From positions 1-32,780 of the forward strand of contig PDQY01000044.1 in the NCBI GenBank assembly GCA_002746795.1: DNA of 32,780 bases, written 5' to 3'. The notes beneath the pieces are model-generated. The model saw nothing but the letters and a program-made list of their open reading frames with translations. It was not told the DNA's origin and did not search any database. How positions within the stretch are numbered: position 1 is the stretch's first letter; each line of letters starts with the position of its first letter. Positions 32,727-32,780 of the stretch are shown piece by piece. The stretch is from Chloroflexota bacterium (lineage in GTDB: Bacteria > Chloroflexota > Anaerolineae > Promineifilales > Promineifilaceae). Position numbers and translations under genes: made by a program.

Positions 32727-32780
32727 TCTACTCCATCTACCCTTTTGTGCTATTAACGCTGAATTAACGATAGCCAGTTA

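Overview
The window is a dense bacterial chromosome segment, most likely from a member of the Chloroflexota (Anaerolineae- or Caldilineae-like). That placement is inference from gene content, not from a marker-gene search. The gene content is menaquinone synthesis, an AfsR-type regulator with an NB-ARC domain, a PA14/SH3b secreted protein, paired multi-pass membrane proteins, an EF-G-like GTPase and an S10 peptidase. No phage, plasmid or transposase gene is visible.

Layout, left to right. 2-436: 3' end of a DEAD-box RNA helicase. 616-1101: cyclophilin, ending at a two-way terminator that it shares with a convergent orphan response regulator (1304-2008, minus). 2340-9601: a TetR regulator with a matching operator at its start, overlapping menF, followed by a four-helix-bundle gene with a 72-bp tandem repeat array, then menD, menB and menE. 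This is a menaquinone operon lacking menA, menC and menH. 9803-13900: two paralogous membrane proteins and a hydantoinase/oxoprolinase-type protein. 14028-18914 (minus): EF-G-like GTPase, three-PA14 secreted protein, a methyltransferase remnant and a membrane-anchored Mrr-type nuclease. 19288-19359: tRNA-Arg(CCT). 19872-20693 (minus): MscS channel, divergent from an S10 peptidase and a geranylgeranyl-reductase-family flavoprotein (20968-23685). 23728-24144 (minus): SufE-like. 24468-28111: thyA, folA and a Clp AAA+ ATPase with a degenerate first ATPase domain. 28147-28240 (minus): a candidate small RNA with its own promoter and terminator. 28436-29719: a predicted metallopeptidase. 29808-32726 (minus): SARP/BTAD-NB-ARC-TPR regulator.

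The most unusual content is repeat structure laid over ordinary genes. (1) The palindrome AACGGCCGTT occurs 30 times perfectly and 3 more times as CACGGCCGTT in 32.8 kb, against about 0.03 expected with uniform bases. It is mostly inside genes, read as T-A-V, N-G-R or R-P. It behaves like cyanobacterial HIP1 but has a different sequence. (2) About ten degenerate elements built of 7-nt units, most with a left arm and a roughly complementary right arm, sit at gene starts, at gene ends and in frame inside menF, menD, menE and before clp. They resemble the heptameric STRR repeats of cyanobacteria. (3) One of them, ten perfect copies of TTCACAA, lies between the only usable menD start codon and the MenD enzyme domain, so copy-number change would switch the frame. 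(4) An inverted copy of that array lies on the far side of the four-helix-bundle gene and its 72-bp repeats, giving a cassette-like unit inside the men operon.
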